From Rhizobium sp. C1 (GTDB lineage Bacteria; Pseudomonadota; Alphaproteobacteria; Rhizobiales; Rhizobiaceae): a DNA stretch of 64,000 nucleotides. Location: NCBI RefSeq assembly GCF_021026335.1, contig NZ_JAJNCY010000010.1, positions 62,001-126,000 on the forward strand, read 5' to 3'. The position numbers were made by a program, and so were the translations under genes. Below are positions 18,727 through 27,863 of this stretch, piece by piece (positions within the stretch are counted from its first letter, which is position 1; every line of letters starts with the position of its first letter). The notes below the pieces were generated by a model. It saw only the letters and a list, made by a program, of their open reading frames with translations, did no database searches and had not been told where the DNA came from.

Positions 18727-19359
18727 ATGCGTTTTAAAGCGTCGATGGGAATATTGCTCGCAGCCTCGCTGCTCTGGGCCTCTGAGGCGGCAGCAAAGAC
18801 CGTCCAGCTCGTTGCCTTCGGCGACAGCCTGATGGCCGGCTATCAATTGCCGGCGTCGGACGCCTTTCCGGCCAAGCTGGAAGCCGCGTTGAAGGCCAAG
18901 GGTTATGATGTCGCCATCGCCAACGCCTCAGTCTCCGGCGACACGACCGGCGACGGCCTTGCCCGTGCCGACTGGTCGATCCCCGACGGAACCGATGGCG
19001 TCATCCTGGAGCTCGGCGCAAACGACGCGCTGCGTGGCCTTGCCCCGGAAGACACGAGGAAAAATCTCGATGCCATCCTTGCCCGGCTGAAGGAGCGCAA
19101 GATCCCCGTTCTCGTCGCCGGCATTCAAGCCCCGCCGAATCTCGGGCCGGATTATGCCGCCCGCTTCAACCCGATCTTCCCCGATCTTGCCAAGGCTTAT
19201 GACGCGCCGCTCTACCCCCTGTTCGTCGAGGCTTACGTGCTCAAACCCGAACTGAAACTGGATGACGGCATGCATCCGAATGCCAAGGGTGTGGATGCCG
19301 CAGTTGCAGCATTCTTGCCCGCTGCGGAGGCCTTTCTGAAGTCGATTTCGGCTAAGTAA
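18727..19359 (+). CDS. tesA: SGNH/GDSL esterase, TesA-like arylesterase
   Basis: A 210-residue periplasmic SGNH hydrolase with a signal peptide (residues about 1-23). The family blocks are present: GDSLMAGY (catalytic Ser), GAND (block III) and DGMHPNAKG (catalytic Asp and His). It resembles E. coli TesA, a thioesterase I/lysophospholipase L1/arylesterase, and its position divergent from the ybbAP-like pair repeats the E. coli tesA-ybbA-ybbP arrangement. A GTG lies three codons upstream; ATG 18727 after GGTGACAGGG is preferred. Confidence 0.9.
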   Translation: MRFKASMGILLAASLLWASEAAAKTVQLVAFGDSLMAGYQLPASDAFPAKLEAALKAKGYDVAIANASVSGDTTGDGLARADWSIPDGTDGVILELGANDALRGLAPEDTRKNLDAILARLKERKIPVLVAGIQAPPNLGPDYAARFNPIFPDLAKAYDAPLYPLFVEAYVLKPELKLDDGMHPNAKGVDAAVAAFLPAAEAFLKSISAK

Positions 19360-19479
19360 GTCAAATATGTCGCTTGCGTGAAACTATTCGTTCCACAGAG
19401 CATTTCCCTTTTGTCTTGCGCATTTCGCAATTGCGTGATTCGCTAGGATTGTTCGAGTAATAGATTCGGGGAGCTCGTC

Positions 19480-20073
19480 ATGCCCAGACTGTTTACCGCC
19501 CTCGAAATTCCGCGCAATGCGGCCATGAGCCTCTCATTGTTGCGCGGTGGTCTCCCCGGAGCCAGATGGATAGACGTCGAGAACTATCACATCACCTTAC
19601 GCTTCATCGGGGATGTCGATAACCGCACTGCAGATGAAATCGTCGATCGCCTCGACCGCATCGACCGCCCCGAATTCTCCCTCCAGCTGTCCGGCATAGG
19701 TTCCTTCGGATCGAAGAAGCCGCATTCCGTCTATGCAGGCGTTTCTCCCAACGAGGAGATGACGGCTCTGCAAGGCGAAATCGAGCGGATCTGCCAGCGC
19801 ATCGGTCTTCCGCCGGACCCGCGCAAGTTCACGCCGCATGTGACATTGGCGAGGCTTCGCTCGTCACGGGTCGATGATGTCGTACACTATCTGTCAGGGC
19901 GCGGGAACTTCTACACCGCGCCCTTTATCGTTCCACGCTTCGTGCTGCTTTCGTCGCGCGATTCCGTGGGCGGCGGTCCTTACCTGACCGAGGAAGTGTT
20001 CCCGCTGGCCGACATGTCGGACGATTACAGCCTTTCGGCGAAGGACATGCAGCCTTCCGAGATCATGTGGTAG
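19480..20073 (+). CDS. thpR: RNA 2',3'-cyclic phosphodiesterase
   Basis: A 197-residue protein of the 2H phosphoesterase (LigT/ThpR) family. Both HxTx motifs are intact: HITL at residues 37-40 and HVTL at 120-123. The enzyme opens 2',3'-cyclic phosphates on RNA and was first described as a 2'-5' RNA ligase. ATG 19480 follows GGGGAG. Its last 49 bases overlap the convergent phosphatase gene, so the C-terminus of one is antisense to that of the other. Confidence 0.9.
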   Translation: MPRLFTALEIPRNAAMSLSLLRGGLPGARWIDVENYHITLRFIGDVDNRTADEIVDRLDRIDRPEFSLQLSGIGSFGSKKPHSVYAGVSPNEEMTALQGEIERICQRIGLPPDPRKFTPHVTLARLRSSRVDDVVHYLSGRGNFYTAPFIVPRFVLLSSRDSVGGGPYLTEEVFPLADMSDDYSLSAKDMQPSEIMW

Positions 20074-20486
20074 ACACGCTCGAAATCCGAGGCGTCGCCA
20101 TAATAGGGGTCCGGCACATCCCAGGTTTCTCCAAGCGTGAGCGCGGAGAAGAGATGAACACGCTCGTGCGCCTCTTGCGGCGCGACACGGCGGATATTGG
20201 TGACGTTCGAGGCATCCATGCCGACGATGAGATCGAAGGTTGAGAAGTCGCGCTTGTTGATCTGGCGCGCCTTCAACGTCGTAAGGTCGATGCCGTAGCG
20301 GGCCGCGACCGCGATGGAACGCCGGTCGGGCGCTTCTCCCGTGTGCCAGCCGCCAGTGCCCGCCGAATCCGTCGTGACGCGGGCGCCGAGGCCCTTCTGC
20401 TCGACGATGTGGCGGAAGACCCCCTCGGCCAGCGGGGACCGGCAGATATTGCCGAGACACACAAAAAGAACCGAAACATCGTTCAT
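20025..20486 (-). CDS. Low-molecular-weight protein tyrosine phosphatase
   Basis: A 153-residue LMW-PTP. The P-loop CLGNICRS (C10, R16) follows the N-terminus directly, and the general-acid DPYYGD motif lies near residue 125. The frame extends 36 codons upstream, but those residues would precede the P-loop unnaturally; ATG 20486 gives MNDVSVLFVC, a normal start. Such enzymes dephosphorylate tyrosine on proteins such as BY-kinases or small acyl phosphates; no kinase is nearby. The 3' end overlaps thpR by 49 bases. It is divergent from the pterin dehydratase gene. Confidence 0.9.
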   Translation of the reverse strand: MNDVSVLFVCLGNICRSPLAEGVFRHIVEQKGLGARVTTDSAGTGGWHTGEAPDRRSIAVAARYGIDLTTLKARQINKRDFSTFDLIVGMDASNVTNIRRVAPQEAHERVHLFSALTLGETWDVPDPYYGDASDFERVYHMISEGCMSFAERL

Positions 20487-20525
20487 GCCGTTATCCCCGA
20501 AATCAGTGAAAGCCAGGAGCCAAAG

Positions 20526-20834
20526 ATGGTAGATCGCGTTAAGCTCAACGAGAGCGAGTTGCAAGAGAAGCTGAAATCCCATGGTGGATGGCATCTGGAG
20601 GAGGGCGGCAAGGCCATCTCCAAGACCTTCGGTTTCTCAAGCTTCCGCGAGGCCTTCGCCTTCATGACGGAATGTGCGCTCGTCGCCGAAAAGCTCGATC
20701 ATCATCCGGACTGGAAGAATTCCTACGCAACCGTAGAGGTATCAATCTCCACCCATTCCGCCGGCGGCCTCACGGAACTGGATTTCCAGCTCGCGCTGGA
20801 GATGGACCGCGCGGAGTCGCACTATCGGATTTGA
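20526..20834 (+). CDS. phhB: Pterin-4a-carbinolamine dehydratase
   Basis: A 102-residue PCD/DCoH protein that dehydrates 4a-hydroxytetrahydropterin, recycling the pterin cofactor of aromatic amino acid hydroxylases. The signature with adjacent histidines, EKLDHHPDWKNSYATVEV, and the STHSAGGLTELDF segment are intact. ATG 20526 follows AGGAGCCAAAG; the upstream open frame is antisense to the phosphatase and was discarded. No phenylalanine hydroxylase is in the window. Confidence 0.9.
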   Translation: MVDRVKLNESELQEKLKSHGGWHLEEGGKAISKTFGFSSFREAFAFMTECALVAEKLDHHPDWKNSYATVEVSISTHSAGGLTELDFQLALEMDRAESHYRI

Positions 20835-20897
20835 AACCGCGCCCGACGATCATTACATTCTGGATGCCCGCGCTTTGCGGGCGGCAAGAGGCTTCGC

Positions 20898-21275
20898 ATG
20901 GACGACATCAAATATGGTGAAATCCTGATGCCGGGCGATCCGGACACGCAGGAAAAGCAGTCGGAAAAGGTCCGTAAGGGCTTCTGGCCGGTGTTCAAGC
21001 GCGCCGTGCGCGTCCTGCCCTTCGGCGAAGACGTGGTGGCGGCCTATTATTGCGTCCTCGATCCCGAGACGCCGACGCGCGTTCGCGGCATTCTGCTGGC
21101 CGCGCTCGCCTATTTTGTCTCGCCGATCGATCTCGTGCCGGATTTCATTGCCGTCATCGGCTTCTCCGATGACCTTGCGGTCCTGACCATGGCGATCAGT
21201 TCGGTCCGGGCACATATGAAGCCCGAACATTACGACAAGGCACGCGACGCGCTGGAAGACAGCAAGAAAAGCTAG
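20898..21275 (+). CDS. YkvA/DUF1232 family membrane protein
   Basis: A 125-residue protein with the DUF1232 (YkvA) core: ILLAALAYFVSPIDLVPDFI, about residues 65-85, containing the conserved SPIDLVPD-type motif and a hydrophobic hairpin. Function unknown; members are small membrane proteins. The ATG follows GAGGCTTCGC. It lies 63 bases after phhB in the same direction and is followed by a palindromic repeat. Confidence 0.85.
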   Translation: MDDIKYGEILMPGDPDTQEKQSEKVRKGFWPVFKRAVRVLPFGEDVVAAYYCVLDPETPTRVRGILLAALAYFVSPIDLVPDFIAVIGFSDDLAVLTMAISSVRAHMKPEHYDKARDALEDSKKS

Positions 21276-21345
21276 AACATGTCGCGCAAAAAGGGTGCAG
21301 CGCTTTTGCGACAGCGGCCTGACCTGAGCCGTGGCGCAATTCGCG
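21276..21345. repeat. Rhizobial-type intergenic palindromic repeat
   Basis: AACATGTCGCGCAAAAAGGG (21276 onwards) and the inverted partner CGCTTTTGCGAC at 21301-21312 form an imperfect hairpin around TGCAG. The wording (ACATGTCGCGCAAAA ... TTTTGCGAC) is that of the intergenic mosaic/palindromic repeats scattered in Rhizobium genomes, recognised from memory rather than by search. It could form a transcript-ending hairpin for the YkvA-like gene. Confidence 0.55.
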
Positions 21346-21491
21346 CTTCGCGAATTGACGTTTGCTGCCACTGGCGAAAGACTTCCGTCGCTTCATTCAT
21401 GTCCGTTTGAGGGATAACCGCAGTTCGACGATGACTGTGGTCAACGCAGATTGGCTGCGGCTCGATCCACGCTCACAAACGGACCATCGTC

Positions 21492-21992
21492 ATGGAATAT
21501 GCTACTCAATATGCCCTCGGCATTGTCACCCACACGCCCCTCTGGGTCTGGCTCATTCTCGCCGGCCTTGTCTATCTCGGCCTGCAGCGCACCAACACCC
21601 GCGAGCTTTCAGCATCCCGCATCGTCATTCCCGCAGCCCTGTTCGGCCTCGTCGCGATCTCGCGCCTCGCCCTCGGGCGCTTCGCCGAACCGGCTCTTCT
21701 CGGCACCTCTGCCGGCCTCGTTGTGGCCTTCGGTCTGCTGATGCTCGTCAAGCCCGGCCGCCGCGCCCGCCGCACGGATGCCGGTACTGTGGTGATCGAG
21801 GGCGAATGGTTCTCGCTCGGCCTGATCCTGGCAATCTTCAGCGTCAACTACGGCATCGCCGTCGTCTCCGCGATCAACCCCGATCTCGCGAGTAGCGACA
21901 ACCTGCGCTTCCTCTATGGCTTCGTGAATGCCACCTCCGCCGGCTTCATGATCGGCCGCGCCTATGCCTATCTCAATGCGAAGGCGGCTTGA
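21492..21992 (+). CDS. Hypothetical membrane protein (four to five TM segments)
   Basis: A 166-residue hydrophobic protein with predicted membrane segments near residues 15-30, 43-60, 70-88, 107-127 and 140-160 and a basic cytoplasmic loop KPGRRARR near residue 90. I do not recognise a characterised family; DUF6622-like proteins look similar. It ends 3 bases before the alpha/beta hydrolase start and is probably co-transcribed with it. Confidence 0.7.
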   Translation: MEYATQYALGIVTHTPLWVWLILAGLVYLGLQRTNTRELSASRIVIPAALFGLVAISRLALGRFAEPALLGTSAGLVVAFGLLMLVKPGRRARRTDAGTVVIEGEWFSLGLILAIFSVNYGIAVVSAINPDLASSDNLRFLYGFVNATSAGFMIGRAYAYLNAKAA

Positions 21993-21995
21993 GCG

Positions 21996-23000
21996 ATGAA
22001 GCTCACCATCCGTCTTCTCGCCCTCGCGTTCGCCGTCCTGGCTGCGATCCCGCTTGCTGCGCTGGCGCTTGTTTGCAGCCAGTCTCCCTCCGCTGACGCC
22101 AGCGACAACGGCAAGACGCTCACCTTCTCCTCCGTCCTGCCCCCGGAGACGGTCGAGCTTCCGTTGATCGCCTATATGTCGGACGACGGGGCGAGGCTCG
22201 GCTATCGCTACATCCCGGCCAAATCGAAGACTGCCCCGCTCGTCATTCTCGTCCACGGCTCGGGCTGGCATGGCGGCAGCTATCAGTGGCTCGCCCGGCA
22301 GATTGCCGGAAACGGCGATATTGCGGTGGCCATTCCCGATCTGCGCGGCCACGGGCCGTCGCCCGAACGGCGCGGCGATGTCGACTATATCGGTCAATTG
22401 GAAGACGATGTCGCGGCGCTGGCCAGGCAGCTCCTGAAGCCCGGCCAGAAGCTGATCCTCGCCGGCCATTCCAGCGGAGGCGGCTTCGTCATCCGCTTTG
22501 CCGGCGGCAAGTACGGCAATATGCTGAGCGGTGCCGTCCTTCTGTCGCCCTATCTCCGCTACGACGCGCCCACCATGCGCGATAATGCCGGGGGCTGGTC
22601 TGAAGCTCTGGTTCGCCGCGCCATCGGCCTTTCCATTCTCAACGGCCTCGGTATTCATGCGCTGGATGGGCTGCCCATCGTCAGTTTCCATTTCCCGCGC
22701 GCCGTTCTGGAAAGCCCTCAAGGCAAAACTGCGACGACTGTCTATTCCTGGCGGCTGAACCTCTCCTATGCGCCACGCCGCGACTATCTCGGCGACGTCG
22801 CAAAGCTCCCGCCCTTTCTGCTGGTGGCCGGAAAGCAGGATGAAGCCTTCCGCGCCGACCAGTTCCAGCCCGTTCTGTCCATGGCGAATCCGAAGGGCGA
22901 ATATCATATTCTCGACGGCGTCGACCATCTGGGCCTGGTCAACACGCAGGCCACGGCAGACCTTGTCCGAGGCTATGTCCTCCGGCAGATCGTGCGGTAA
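21996..23000 (+). CDS. Alpha/beta hydrolase, lysophospholipase-like, membrane anchored
   Basis: A 334-residue alpha/beta-hydrolase with an N-terminal signal or anchor segment (residues 5-24). The oxyanion region HGSGWHGGSYQWLAR, the nucleophile elbow GHSSGG (serine in G-H-S-S-G), a DEAF segment near residue 285 (acid) and GVDHLGL near 310 (histidine) make a complete triad plausible. It resembles monoglyceride lipases/lysophospholipases; the substrate is unknown. Coupled tightly to the preceding membrane protein. Confidence 0.8.
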   Translation: MKLTIRLLALAFAVLAAIPLAALALVCSQSPSADASDNGKTLTFSSVLPPETVELPLIAYMSDDGARLGYRYIPAKSKTAPLVILVHGSGWHGGSYQWLARQIAGNGDIAVAIPDLRGHGPSPERRGDVDYIGQLEDDVAALARQLLKPGQKLILAGHSSGGGFVIRFAGGKYGNMLSGAVLLSPYLRYDAPTMRDNAGGWSEALVRRAIGLSILNGLGIHALDGLPIVSFHFPRAVLESPQGKTATTVYSWRLNLSYAPRRDYLGDVAKLPPFLLVAGKQDEAFRADQFQPVLSMANPKGEYHILDGVDHLGLVNTQATADLVRGYVLRQIVR

Positions 23001-23284
23001 AGGCGGAAGGCCGGTGAGGGCCATTTTCTCGCAAAACAGACAGGGGCTGAGAGACCGCCCCAATGTCGCCCGATTTCAAAGGCCATTCATCAGCGCAAGG
23101 GAAGCGCTTCGCGCCATTCCGGCAGGATCAGACGTGTGGAATAGCCGCTCTCGACCGTTTTGCCGCAAAGCAGTCCCTTGTTGACGGTTTGGTAACCCGA
23201 ATTAAGCTAAATTAATTCAAATCGTCATAAACGGCCGGCTTTGTTCGGCTTTTTCGCATGGACGGAAACAATCGGTAGGAAGTT

Positions 23285-23875
23285 ATGTTCTCAGGCAAAA
23301 CAGCACTCGCTCTTTCCATCATCCTGGCATCCGCATCGGCCGTCACGCTTTTTGCGACCTCGGTAGAGGCAAAGTCCAAGGAGACTGAAAAGCACGCCAA
23401 GGCCAAGACCACCGAAAAGAAGGAAGCCGCAGCTCCGTCCGGTCCGACCCGGATCCAGCAGTTCAACGCCTGGGGCGCCTATTCCTATACATCCGGCGGC
23501 AACAAGGTCTGCTACGTGCTCTCCGTTCCGGCTGAAAAGTCGCCGGCCAAGCTCGACCATGGCGACAATTTCTTCCTGGTGACGCAGCGCCCGGGCCAGA
23601 ACATTTCCTATGAGCCTCAGGTCATGGTCGGCTATGCGCTGAAGGCCGGCTCCAAGGTCAAGGTCACGGTCGATACCAAGTCCTACACGATGTTCATCAA
23701 GGACAAGTCCGCCTGGCTTGAAAACGCCGCTGAAGAACCGGCGCTGGTCGCTGCGCTCAAGTCCGGCCACAGCCTCAAGGTCGATGCCGTCTCCGCGCGC
23801 GGCACGCCGACCTCCTACACCTATTCGCTTTCCGGCATTTCGGCAGCGCTGAAGCAGATCGAAACCTGCAAGTAA
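23285..23875 (+). CDS. Invasion-associated locus B (IalB) family secreted protein
   Basis: A 196-residue exported protein with a signal peptide (about residues 1-29), a Lys/Glu/Ala-rich linker (30-52) and an IalB-family domain with C-terminal cysteine. Conserved cues are FNAWGAYSYTSGG, CYVLSVP and the FFLVTQRPGQ region. In Bartonella, IalB supports erythrocyte invasion; in free-living Rhizobiales the role is unknown, and the name should not be read as virulence. It has a strong AGGAAG ribosome binding site and its own terminator. The 284-base gap upstream holds no gene I can support. Confidence 0.85.
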   Translation: MFSGKTALALSIILASASAVTLFATSVEAKSKETEKHAKAKTTEKKEAAAPSGPTRIQQFNAWGAYSYTSGGNKVCYVLSVPAEKSPAKLDHGDNFFLVTQRPGQNISYEPQVMVGYALKAGSKVKVTVDTKSYTMFIKDKSAWLENAAEEPALVAALKSGHSLKVDAVSARGTPTSYTYSLSGISAALKQIETCK

Positions 23876-23899
23876 GCCTCGTCTTCGGATCCATGCTTT

Positions 23900-23929
23900 C
23901 AAAGCCGGCCTTCGCGCCGGCTTTGTCGT
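23900..23929 (+). terminator. Rho-independent terminator after IalB-family gene
   Basis: CAAAGCCGGC at 23900-23909 pairs perfectly with GCCGGCTTTG at 23916-23925 around CTTCGC, followed by TCGTTTT. It lies 24 bases after the stop. Confidence 0.85.
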
Positions 23930-24048
23930 TTTCAGCGCCCCTGCCGTTTTAGCCTGGAGGGGCTGACGTGGCGGCAAAATGATGATAGAGAGCCGCACAA
24001 ATGACGCGCAGGCCTCCTCGTCGTGCCGCGCCCAAGGAAAAGTCTCTT

Positions 24049-25275
24049 ATGGTCAGTCTCGATCTTGCCGCGCCGGCAGCCCCGGCGAAGCCCGTTTTTG
24101 AATTGTCCGAAAAGCCCTCGCTGATCGGCCTGTCGCGCGAAGAGCTCGCCGCCGCCCTTATCGAAAAGGGCGTGGCCGAGCGTCAGGTCAAGATGCGTGT
24201 CAGCCAGATCTGGCACTGGCTCTACATTCGCGGCATTTCCGATTTCGACGATATGACGAATGTCGCGAAGGATCTGCGCGCGTTGCTGAAGCAGCATTTC
24301 ACCATCCAGCGCCCGGAAATCGCTGAAGAGCAGATTTCCAACGACGGCACCCGCAAGTGGCTGCTGCGCTTCCCGGCGCGCGGCGCGGGCCGCCCGGTCG
24401 AGGTGGAAACGGTCTATATTCCGGAAGAAGGCCGCGGCACGCTCTGCATCTCCTCGCAGGTCGGCTGCACGCTCACCTGCTCCTTCTGCCACACCGGCAC
24501 GCAGCGCCTCGTGCGCAACCTGACGGCGGAAGAAATTCTCTCCCAGCTTCTGCTCGCCCGCGATCGCCTCGGCGATTTCCCGGACCGCGAAACGCCGCAG
24601 GGTGGCATCCTGCCGTCGTCCGATCGCAAGATCACCAATATCGTCATGATGGGCATGGGCGAGCCGCTCTACAATTTCGATGAGGTGAAAAAGGCGCTGC
24701 TGATCGCCACCGATGGCGATGGCCTGTCGCTGTCGCGCCGCCGTGTCACGCTGTCCACCTCCGGTGTCGTGCCGGAAATCTACCGCACGGGCGAGGAAAT
24801 CGGCGTCATGCTGGCGATTTCGCTGCATGCCACCAACGATACGCTGCGCGACGAACTCGTGCCGATCAACAAGAAATACCCGCTGAAGGAACTGATGGCG
24901 GCCTGCCGCGCCTATCCTGGCCTGTCGAATGCCCGCCGCATCACCTTCGAATATGTGATGCTGAAGGGCGTCAACGACAGTCTGGAAGACGCCCGCGACC
25001 TGGTGAAGCTTCTGAAAGGCGTCCCCGCCAAGATCAACCTTATCCCGTTCAATCCCTGGCCGGGCACAAAATACGACTGTTCCGACTGGGAAACGATCGA
25101 GGCCTTTGCCGATTTCGTCAACGCCGCCGGCTATGCCTCCCCCATCCGCACGCCGCGCGGCCGCGACATCCTCGCCGCCTGCGGCCAGCTGAAGTCGGAA
25201 TCGGAGCGCATGCGCAAGACGGAACGGCTTGCCCTGCAGGCCATGATGATCGCCAATCACGGCGAGGATGATTGA
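24049..25275 (+). CDS. rlmN: Dual-specificity RNA methyltransferase RlmN (23S rRNA/tRNA m2A)
   Basis: A radical-SAM enzyme that methylates C2 of A2503 in 23S rRNA and A37 in some tRNAs. The 4Fe-4S motif [10 protein letters not shown] (C140, C144, C147) is present, with the [15 protein letters not shown]-binding block and a C-terminal catalytic cysteine in AACGQL. Two starts are possible: ATG 24001 (424 residues) and ATG 24049 (408 residues). I prefer 24049, which follows AAGGAAAAG and gives the usual family length. Downstream lies a composite inverted repeat before the convergent ubiB. Confidence 0.93.
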   Translation: MVSLDLAAPAAPAKPVFELSEKPSLIGLSREELAAALIEKGVAERQVKMRVSQIWHWLYIRGISDFDDMTNVAKDLRALLKQHFTIQRPEIAEEQISNDGTRKWLLRFPARGAGRPVEVETVYIPEEGRGTLCISSQVGCTLTCSFCHTGTQRLVRNLTAEEILSQLLLARDRLGDFPDRETPQGGILPSSDRKITNIVMMGMGEPLYNFDEVKKALLIATDGDGLSLSRRRVTLSTSGVVPEIYRTGEEIGVMLAISLHATNDTLRDELVPINKKYPLKELMAACRAYPGLSNARRITFEYVMLKGVNDSLEDARDLVKLLKGVPAKINLIPFNPWPGTKYDCSDWETIEAFADFVNAAGYASPIRTPRGRDILAACGQLKSESERMRKTERLALQAMMIANHGEDD

Positions 25276-25320
25276 GGTTCGTCCTCTCCCCTTGCGGCAG
25301 AGGAAGGCCACTTTCTCTCC

Positions 25321-25460
25321 CGTCATCCCGGACTTGATCCGGGATCCAGCCAGCCCGCGTCCGCGGGCTGAGAGGACTCTTCAATCAAAAGAACGGTCAC
25401 AATGATTCTTTCGCGCGATGGACATCGCGCACTGGATCCCGGATCAAGTCCGGGATGACG
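25321..25460. repeat. Composite 29-bp inverted-repeat element with two internal hairpins
   Basis: Perfect 29-base inverted repeats at 25321-25349 and 25432-25460 (core CCCGGACTTGATCCGGG, itself near-palindromic) bound an 82-base centre. The centre holds two further perfect hairpins: CAGCCCGCG/CGCGGGCTG (25351-25359/25362-25370) and GCGCGATG/CATCGCGC (25413-25420/25423-25430). It lies between convergent rlmN and ubiB. The 29-mer resembles a repeat widespread in alphaproteobacterial intergenic regions; the nested arrangement looks like a miniature non-coding element or a strong bidirectional terminator. Confidence 0.85.
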
Positions 25461-25507
25461 GAGGAATTAGTGACGCTCGCGACCAACCCCGCCTAGCGGT
25501 TAGGGGC

Positions 25508-27082
25508 TTACGAAACCTTCCACGCAATATAAACGCTCGCAGCGGCAATCACCCATAGCGCCACACGGCCCCAGCGTGAATGTTTCGCCTCGGACTTGCC
25601 GATCTCTTCCGCCGTGCTCTTGTCGAACCGCAAGCCGTTCTCGGTCATGTGCATGACCTCGGCGTGGAACTTCTCCGTCTTGGCGGCAATCTCCGGCAGC
25701 GCCTCGGCCAGGCGGATCGCGGCGCCAACCGCTTCCTTGACGTCGCCAACGATGCGCTTCGGCCCGAGATTGTCGCGGATCCAGCCGCCGACAACCTCTT
25801 CCGAAGCCTTCCACATGTTGAAGCGCGGGTTCAGCGTGCGGGCGACGCCTTCGACCACGACCATGGTCTTCTGCAGCATCAGCAGTTCCGGCCGCGTTTC
25901 CATGTCGAAAAGTTCGGTGACTTCGAAGAGCAGCGTCAGCAGCTTGGCCATCGAAATCGTCTCGGCCGATTGGCCGTGGATTGGCTCGCCGATGGCGCGG
26001 ATCGCCTGGGCAAAGCTCGCATGGTCGTGATGCGAGGGTACATAGCCCGCCTCGAAATGCACGTCGGCGACGCGCATGTAATCGCGGGTGATGAAGCCAT
26101 AAAGGATTTCGGCGAGGAAACGACGTTCCTTCCGCCCCAGACGGCCCGTGATGCCGAAATCGACGGCGACGATGGTCCCGTCGGCTTCGACGAAGAGATT
26201 GCCCTGGTGCATGTCGGCATGGAAGAAGCCGTCGCGCAGCGTGTGGCGCAGGAACGACTGGATCAGCGTGTCGGCCAGCTTTTCGAGATCGTGGCCGGCG
26301 GCGCGCAGGCCCGCGACGTCGGACATCTTGACACCGTCGATCCATTCCATGGTGACGACATCGCGCCCCGTGCGCTCCCAGTCGACCGCAGGCACGCGAA
26401 ATCCCGGATCACCCTTGGTATTCTCCGCAATCTCGGACAGGGCTGCCGCTTCGAGCCGCAGATCCATCTCGATCCGCGTCGTCTGTTCGAGCGTCCGGGT
26501 GACCTCGACGGGGCGCAACCGCTTCGATTTCGGCAGAAACCGCTCCTGCATCTCGGCCACGAGATACATCGCCTCCAGATCGGCCGCGAAGCGCTGGCGA
26601 ACGCCGGGGCGGATAACCTTGACCGCGACCTTGCGCTCGACACCGTCGACGACGATTTCGGCCGGATGGACTTGCGCCACGGATGCGGCGGCCACCGGAT
26701 TATAGAGATGCGCGAAGAGATCGTCCGCCGTGCGGCCGAGCGAGCCCTCGATCTGCGCGACCGACTGCTCCATCGGGAAGGTCGCCATGCGGTCCTGCAG
26801 GAGCGCGAGATCGGCGGCAAATTCCTGCCCGATCACGTCCGGACGGGTGGCCAGAAACTGCCCCATTTTCACATAGGACGGGCCCAGCCGCTCGACGGCG
26901 CGGGCGAGATTGTCGGAACGGGCGCTGCCGCGGGCGCGGTTACGCGCAAAAAGCTCCAGAAACGCCTTCGCCGTGCGAACCGGCGCGGGCAGGCCTTCCG
27001 ACGGAAACGCGCCGACGACGCCTTCGCGAACCAGAACCCAGCCGACCCGGGCCAGCCGGCCATAAGCTGTCAAACCGGCCAT
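25508..27082 (-). CDS. ubiB: Ubiquinone biosynthesis accessory kinase-like protein UbiB
   Basis: A 524-residue ABC1/ADCK/UbiB atypical-kinase protein needed for ubiquinone synthesis in the inner membrane. Typical features are the KxGQ motif (VKMGQFLATRPD), the Ala-rich AAASVAQVHPAEI loop, GFFHADMHQGNLFVE (catalytic) and VDFGITGRLG (metal binding), with a C-terminal hydrophobic tail (ALWVIAAASVYIAWKV). The start ATG 27082, four bases after the ubiE stop, gives MAGLTAYGRLARVGWVL; a longer frame overlaps ubiE. ubiE-ubiB form an operon. Confidence 0.95.
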   Translation of the reverse strand: MAGLTAYGRLARVGWVLVREGVVGAFPSEGLPAPVRTAKAFLELFARNRARGSARSDNLARAVERLGPSYVKMGQFLATRPDVIGQEFAADLALLQDRMATFPMEQSVAQIEGSLGRTADDLFAHLYNPVAAASVAQVHPAEIVVDGVERKVAVKVIRPGVRQRFAADLEAMYLVAEMQERFLPKSKRLRPVEVTRTLEQTTRIEMDLRLEAAALSEIAENTKGDPGFRVPAVDWERTGRDVVTMEWIDGVKMSDVAGLRAAGHDLEKLADTLIQSFLRHTLRDGFFHADMHQGNLFVEADGTIVAVDFGITGRLGRKERRFLAEILYGFITRDYMRVADVHFEAGYVPSHHDHASFAQAIRAIGEPIHGQSAETISMAKLLTLLFEVTELFDMETRPELLMLQKTMVVVEGVARTLNPRFNMWKASEEVVGGWIRDNLGPKRIVGDVKEAVGAAIRLAEALPEIAAKTEKFHAEVMHMTENGLRFDKSTAEEIGKSEAKHSRWGRVALWVIAAASVYIAWKVS

Positions 27083-27086
27083 GCGA

Positions 27087-27863
27087 TCAGAGCTTCCAGC
27101 CGGAATGAAGAGCGGCAATGCCGCCCGTGTAATTGGTGAAATTCACTCGGCTGAAACCGGCCTGAGAGATCATCGTGGCGAAGTCGCGCTGGTTGGGGAA
27201 CTTGCGGATCGATTCCACCAGATAACGGTAAGGCTCGGCGTCGCCGGTGATCATCTTGCCGAATTGCGGGATCGCCTTGAACGACCACTGATCGTAGAAC
27301 GTATCAAGCAACGGCATCTCGACTTCGGAAAATTCCAGCACGAGCAGGCGCCCGCCACGCTTCAGCACGCGATAGGCTTCTTTCAGCGCCACATCGATAT
27401 GCGGCACGTTGCGGATGCCGAAGGCGATCGTGTAGGCGTCGAAGGAATTGGCCTCAAACGGCAGGCTTTCTGCATTGGCCTCGACGAAATCGAGATTGGA
27501 CGTCAGCCCCTTCTTCTCGGCGCGTTCTGCACCGACACCCAGCATCGAGCCGTTGATGTCGAGAACGGTGACATGCGCTTGGCGGCCCGAGGCTTCCACA
27601 ATGCGAAACGCGATGTCGCCTGTGCCGCCGGCCACGTCCAGCGAGCGATAGGTCGGATCGCGGCGCGGATTGAGAGCTGCCACCATGGCTTCCTTCCAGG
27701 CGCGGTGCAGGCCTGCCGACATGACGTCGTTCATGATGTCATAGCGCTTGGCCACCTTGTGGAACACGTCGTTGACGAGGCCCTGCTTTTCGCCGTCTGC
27801 GACCTCACGAAAACCATAGGACGTTTCCATGCCACCATTGGCAGAGGTGCGGCTCTCGTTCAT
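27087..27863 (-). CDS. ubiE: Demethylmenaquinone/2-methoxy-benzoquinol methyltransferase UbiE
   Basis: A 258-residue SAM-dependent C-methyltransferase of ubiquinone synthesis. UbiE signatures are [17 protein letters not shown] near the N-terminus, motif [13 protein letters not shown], and [20 protein letters not shown] 27863 gives [21 protein letters not shown]; an ATG nine codons upstream is possible but the nearer start has GGAG at good spacing. It is the first gene of ubiE-ubiB and is divergent from mutM. Confidence 0.95.
   Translation of the reverse strand: MNESRTSANGGMETSYGFREVADGEKQGLVNDVFHKVAKRYDIMNDVMSAGLHRAWKEAMVAALNPRRDPTYRSLDVAGGTGDIAFRIVEASGRQAHVTVLDINGSMLGVGAERAEKKGLTSNLDFVEANAESLPFEANSFDAYTIAFGIRNVPHIDVALKEAYRVLKRGGRLLVLEFSEVEMPLLDTFYDQWSFKAIPQFGKMITGDAEPYRYLVESIRKFPNQRDFATMISQAGFSRVNFTNYTGGIAALHSGWKL

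Noticed and set aside
21609-23063. 484-codon minus-strand frame over the alpha/beta hydrolase
   Set aside because: Shadow of the real plus-strand gene, which has a full catalytic triad.
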